Positions 61,138-64,000 of a stretch of 64,000 nucleotides of DNA are shown here, piece after piece. The DNA is from Vespula vulgaris (lineage: Eukaryota; Arthropoda; Insecta; Hymenoptera; Vespidae): NCBI RefSeq assembly GCF_905475345.1, contig NC_066586.1, positions 11,489,900 through 11,553,899 on the forward strand, given 5' to 3'. Below the pieces are notes generated by a model that was not told the DNA's origin, ran no database searches, and saw only the letters and a list, made by a program, of their open reading frames with translations. Position 1 is the stretch's first letter. Each line of letters begins with the position of its first letter. The translations under genes and the position numbers were made by a program.

Positions 61138-62736
61138 TTTCCAGCATCATAGCACAGGATTTAGAAAGAAAAGGAAAAAAAAGGCGATGGAAAGAGGGGA
61201 AAATCGTATAATCTGGCCGGATATTCGCTCCGTTGAATATCTCACGAGCTGTCCGGAGGCTAGGATATGCGGGAAGTGCATCGTCGTTGCCGTACCGGCG
61301 CACCGTTAATCCGTAACGCGGTTCACTGCCGCTTCTACCCTTTCTTCTAGCTTGCTCGTTTTTTGACGCTACGTTTCCTCCATCCCTTCTCCATCTCTCT
61401 CTTTCTCTTTCTCTTCTTAACAATGATTTTCTCTCTTTTCATTCCGTCAACTTTTTACCGACTCTTATCCCGTCAAGCGGGAATTACGAATAATAATACC
61501 GGTATCATACTTATTGTTAGAACCGATAAGACTTTTAATACTCGTAGAATTACGATTTTAATTAAAATGACATTTACTCAATCGCAGGAAAGATATCTGG
61601 CAATTAACAATTATAATAATGAGAATAGTGTCTCGGAAGTAGTGTGATTGAATGAATGAATAGAAATTTTGTAGAAATAGGATTTCTTTATTCGAGTTCT
61701 TTAATTGGTGTTTTTTGTTATCGAGATAAAGCGATCGGAGTTTAAATGTTGGATTAAGAAAGATTATCTGTGAAAAGAGTTGGGAAAGCTTTTAGGAAGG
61801 TTTTGTTTGTTTTAATGGTAGAGATGTGATTCAGAGGTGCTCTGGAGTAACAATTTGTTATTTCGTTGCAACGATAATAGCAGAGGATGTAATAGTTTTA
61901 ATGAAAATGTTGAAATTTATAGATTTATGTTAATTTATACATTTTTATAGTTATAGTTATAAATAGTAATAATGGTAATAACAATAAGAATAACATTAAA
62001 AAAAAAAGAGTAAGAGAGAATCGTGGAACGGAATGTAACGATGAATATCTGACAAAAAAAGAAATCATGAATTTCGTTTATCGTAAGAGAGAAACATTTT
62101 GTTAAAATATAACAATCAGACTAGATACTTCGATCCCTTTTGATTTACGTATTTCGTAATTATCGAGGAATTTACTTTTTACATTTTTCTACGAACACAA
62201 TCACTTTGCGAGTAACCTTATATGGAGAAAGCTCGTTGTACCAAGCAAGTAGAAAAGTTCATCCATCAATCTTCCCATCTCATTCATTTTTGGAAACGAC
62301 AAATAACAGGTCGTAAAATTTTTCGATTAAACCCAGTAAAATTTTCAAGGAAACGTTTATGGCTTTATCGATTAAGCAATAGCGATCATTCTCGATCAGC
62401 GAATAAATACGAGAGGGTGAGAATGGATACGGGTGGTTGAGAACAGAGGTGGGGGTGGGATGGAAATGGGTGGGCGAAGAGGAGTTACGGAATGCGAAAC
62501 ACGCTTCTCATGCTTACGCACGTGTGCGCGCATGCGTACATACGTGTCCCTTTATCCCTACGCAGGTATGTGTATGGTGGGTATTATCCGGCGAGTCGCA
62601 TGGGAAATTTGGCGTGTGCTAAATGTTTCACGGTACGAATCAACGGTACCGCGGTATGCCGATGACGACGACGAACCAACGTGAAATTAAACGTTAAATT
62701 ATTCAATGGTGAACCGCGAATAACTTGTCGACCGAC

Positions 62737-62739
<3 letters not shown>

Positions 62740-62794
<55 letters not shown>
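62740..62794. repeat. (CT)n microsatellite
   Basis: About 22 CT units, then TTTCTCTCTCTTACT. Confidence 0.95.
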
Positions 62795-63040
62795 TACTCT
62801 TCCACTCTGTCGACGCGGCAGTGGTCGAGTTTCCGCGTGGTTTCTGACTCCTGTCTTTCCTCTGACCAACATCGTCGACGATAATCCACGCGAAACCACG
62901 ACAAACTCGCTAAGCCATTTTCGTGCTTCGATTTGATCAGGGGAAAAAGAATTGGAACGGGTAACTCAATCATTCGATTTATTAATCATTTATTTTTTAA
63001 AGTTCATTTATAAACACTGATTAAGACTGACGAAAAGTGG

Positions 63041-63053
63041 AGAGGGAGAGGGA

Positions 63054-63096
<43 letters not shown>
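63041..63096. repeat. (GAGGGA)n to (GA)n microsatellite
   Basis: Three GAGGGA-type units, then about 17 GA units. Confidence 0.9.
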
Positions 63097-63098
<2 letters not shown>

Positions 63099-64000
63099 AT
63101 GTATTTCTTGTTTTTGAAGCTTTGGTCGTAAATGCAAAAGGCATTAATTAACTAATTTATTTTTTAATGAATTTCACCTCAAATTTAAATGCTATTAATC
63201 GTATATTACCGCTGACTTTGAAAACTGATTAAATGTAAATTTTAATTGGCAGACCGTACACTCGTGTTCAATAAACCGCATTATAGGTGATTAAAAGTTT
63301 CGTTGATTTTATTTAAAAAAGAAGGGAAAAGAAAAAGAAAAAAGAAATAAAAAGAAAAAGAAAACAACGAAACGAGATTTATCGGTCGATCGTTGAAATA
63401 ATTGATAATAATTTCGTAGTCGGTGATAACCGAATAATTTTCTCCTATCCTTTAGTAACGATCGTTTTGTCCTAGAGTTATACGTTTTATCGGAAACGTG
63501 CCTAAATTGGTTAGTAAATCTGAAATTTCCGTGTCGCACTTTTCATCGAGTTAGTTTTCGAGTTAACGATGAAAGTAGAAAATGGAAGCTCGTACGTGTA
63601 CGCTATGTGATAACGCCCTTCGACGAGGTAATAATAGGAACAAGAAAAAGGGAATGAATGAGAGAGAATGAATAAAAGAGAGAAAGAAAGAGAGAAAGAG
63701 AAAAAGATAAAGAGCGAAATGTACAATATACACCGTTTGCAGACGCGACTCTCTCGTTTCTACGTCGTCGTACGAGAGGCTGATCCGTATCACGCTAATT
63801 AGCAGGGCGATTTACGAGGGCCGTCCTTGTATTTTAAGCGTACTCAACTAACGTTCCGCGACTACCGGTCGAGATAATACCCTCGTTAAAACGGTGTCCC
63901 GCGTAACTATACATACCCCCATATATGTATGTACGTTAAATATTAATTTTATTTCTAAACAAATTTCATTTGCACCTGTTACCGATTTGCCGGTTTACCG

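Larger units (their letters stand above)
60930..64000. other. Start of the next UGT intron, with repeats and unique CpG-richer DNA
   Basis: No coding exon recognised. (TC)n at 61087-61134, (CT)n at 62740-62794 and (GAGGGA)n then (GA)n at 63041-63096. CpG-richer unique stretches lie at 61180-61340, 62440-62700, 62795-62920 and 63730-63910. ORFs in these stretches (for example 62222-62440 and 62433-62684) show no known domain. Confidence 0.45.

Noticed and set aside
62222..62684. Plus-strand ORFs of 61-83 codons considered as missing UGT C-terminal exons
   Set aside because: None contains the expected WW-containing segment, membrane span or basic tail of a UGT.
1..64000. CRISPR array, tRNA or rRNA genes, telomeric repeats, viral insertions
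   Set aside because: I scanned by eye for regularly spaced repeats, tRNA B-box motifs, TTAGG arrays and viral protein motifs and saw none that hold up. The tandem repeats are simple microsatellites. A computed tRNA or virus search could still find a diverged case.

Overview
The window is animal nuclear DNA, almost certainly from an insect and probably a hymenopteran. That placement is my inference from AT-rich introns of about 60-150 bp, very abundant (GA)n/(TC)n and (TA)n microsatellites, and the protein sequences; it was not tested by any search. I see no bacterial, phage, CRISPR or plasmid structure.

Left part (1-25.4 kb), gene-dense: the 3' end of an unrecognised Ser/Ala-rich protein (to 595); an RNF8-like FHA-RING ubiquitin ligase (2807-4589, 4 coding exons, 478 aa); a complete HECTD1 orthologue (6731-17948, 21 constitutive coding exons, 2543 aa, plus two in-frame candidate cassette exons); cytosolic malate dehydrogenase on the minus strand (20013-21590, 4 coding exons, 331 aa); and the phosphoinositide phosphatase Sac1 (23016-25348, 8 exons, 583 aa, with a U12-type intron). 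Exon joins were worked out by hand; reading phase is continuous across every junction listed.

Middle (25.7-29.8 kb): an SLC22-like (organic cation transporter-like) major facilitator gene on the minus strand, tail to tail with Sac1. From 29.8 to 44.0 kb there is no convincing gene. That stretch holds microsatellites, a decayed Tc1-like transposon (about 37.75-38.77 kb) and several CpG-richer islands that look like candidate regulatory DNA.

Right part (44.0-64 kb): a UDP-glycosyltransferase whose first coding exon (44034-45153) is separated from the second (60710-60929) by a 15.6 kb intron. The C-terminal exons, including the expected membrane anchor, are not in the window. The giant intron contains a decayed Jockey-like reverse transcriptase fragment (about 46.15-46.87 kb), many microsatellites and some candidate non-coding elements.

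The genes do not form a pathway. They are ordinary housekeeping or signalling genes (two ubiquitin ligases, malate-aspartate shuttle, ER/Golgi PI4P turnover) beside two detoxification/transport-type genes. I did not find a previously undescribed system. The items most worth checking are the two HECTD1 cassette exons, the U12 intron of Sac1, the transposon relics and the candidate regulatory islands.
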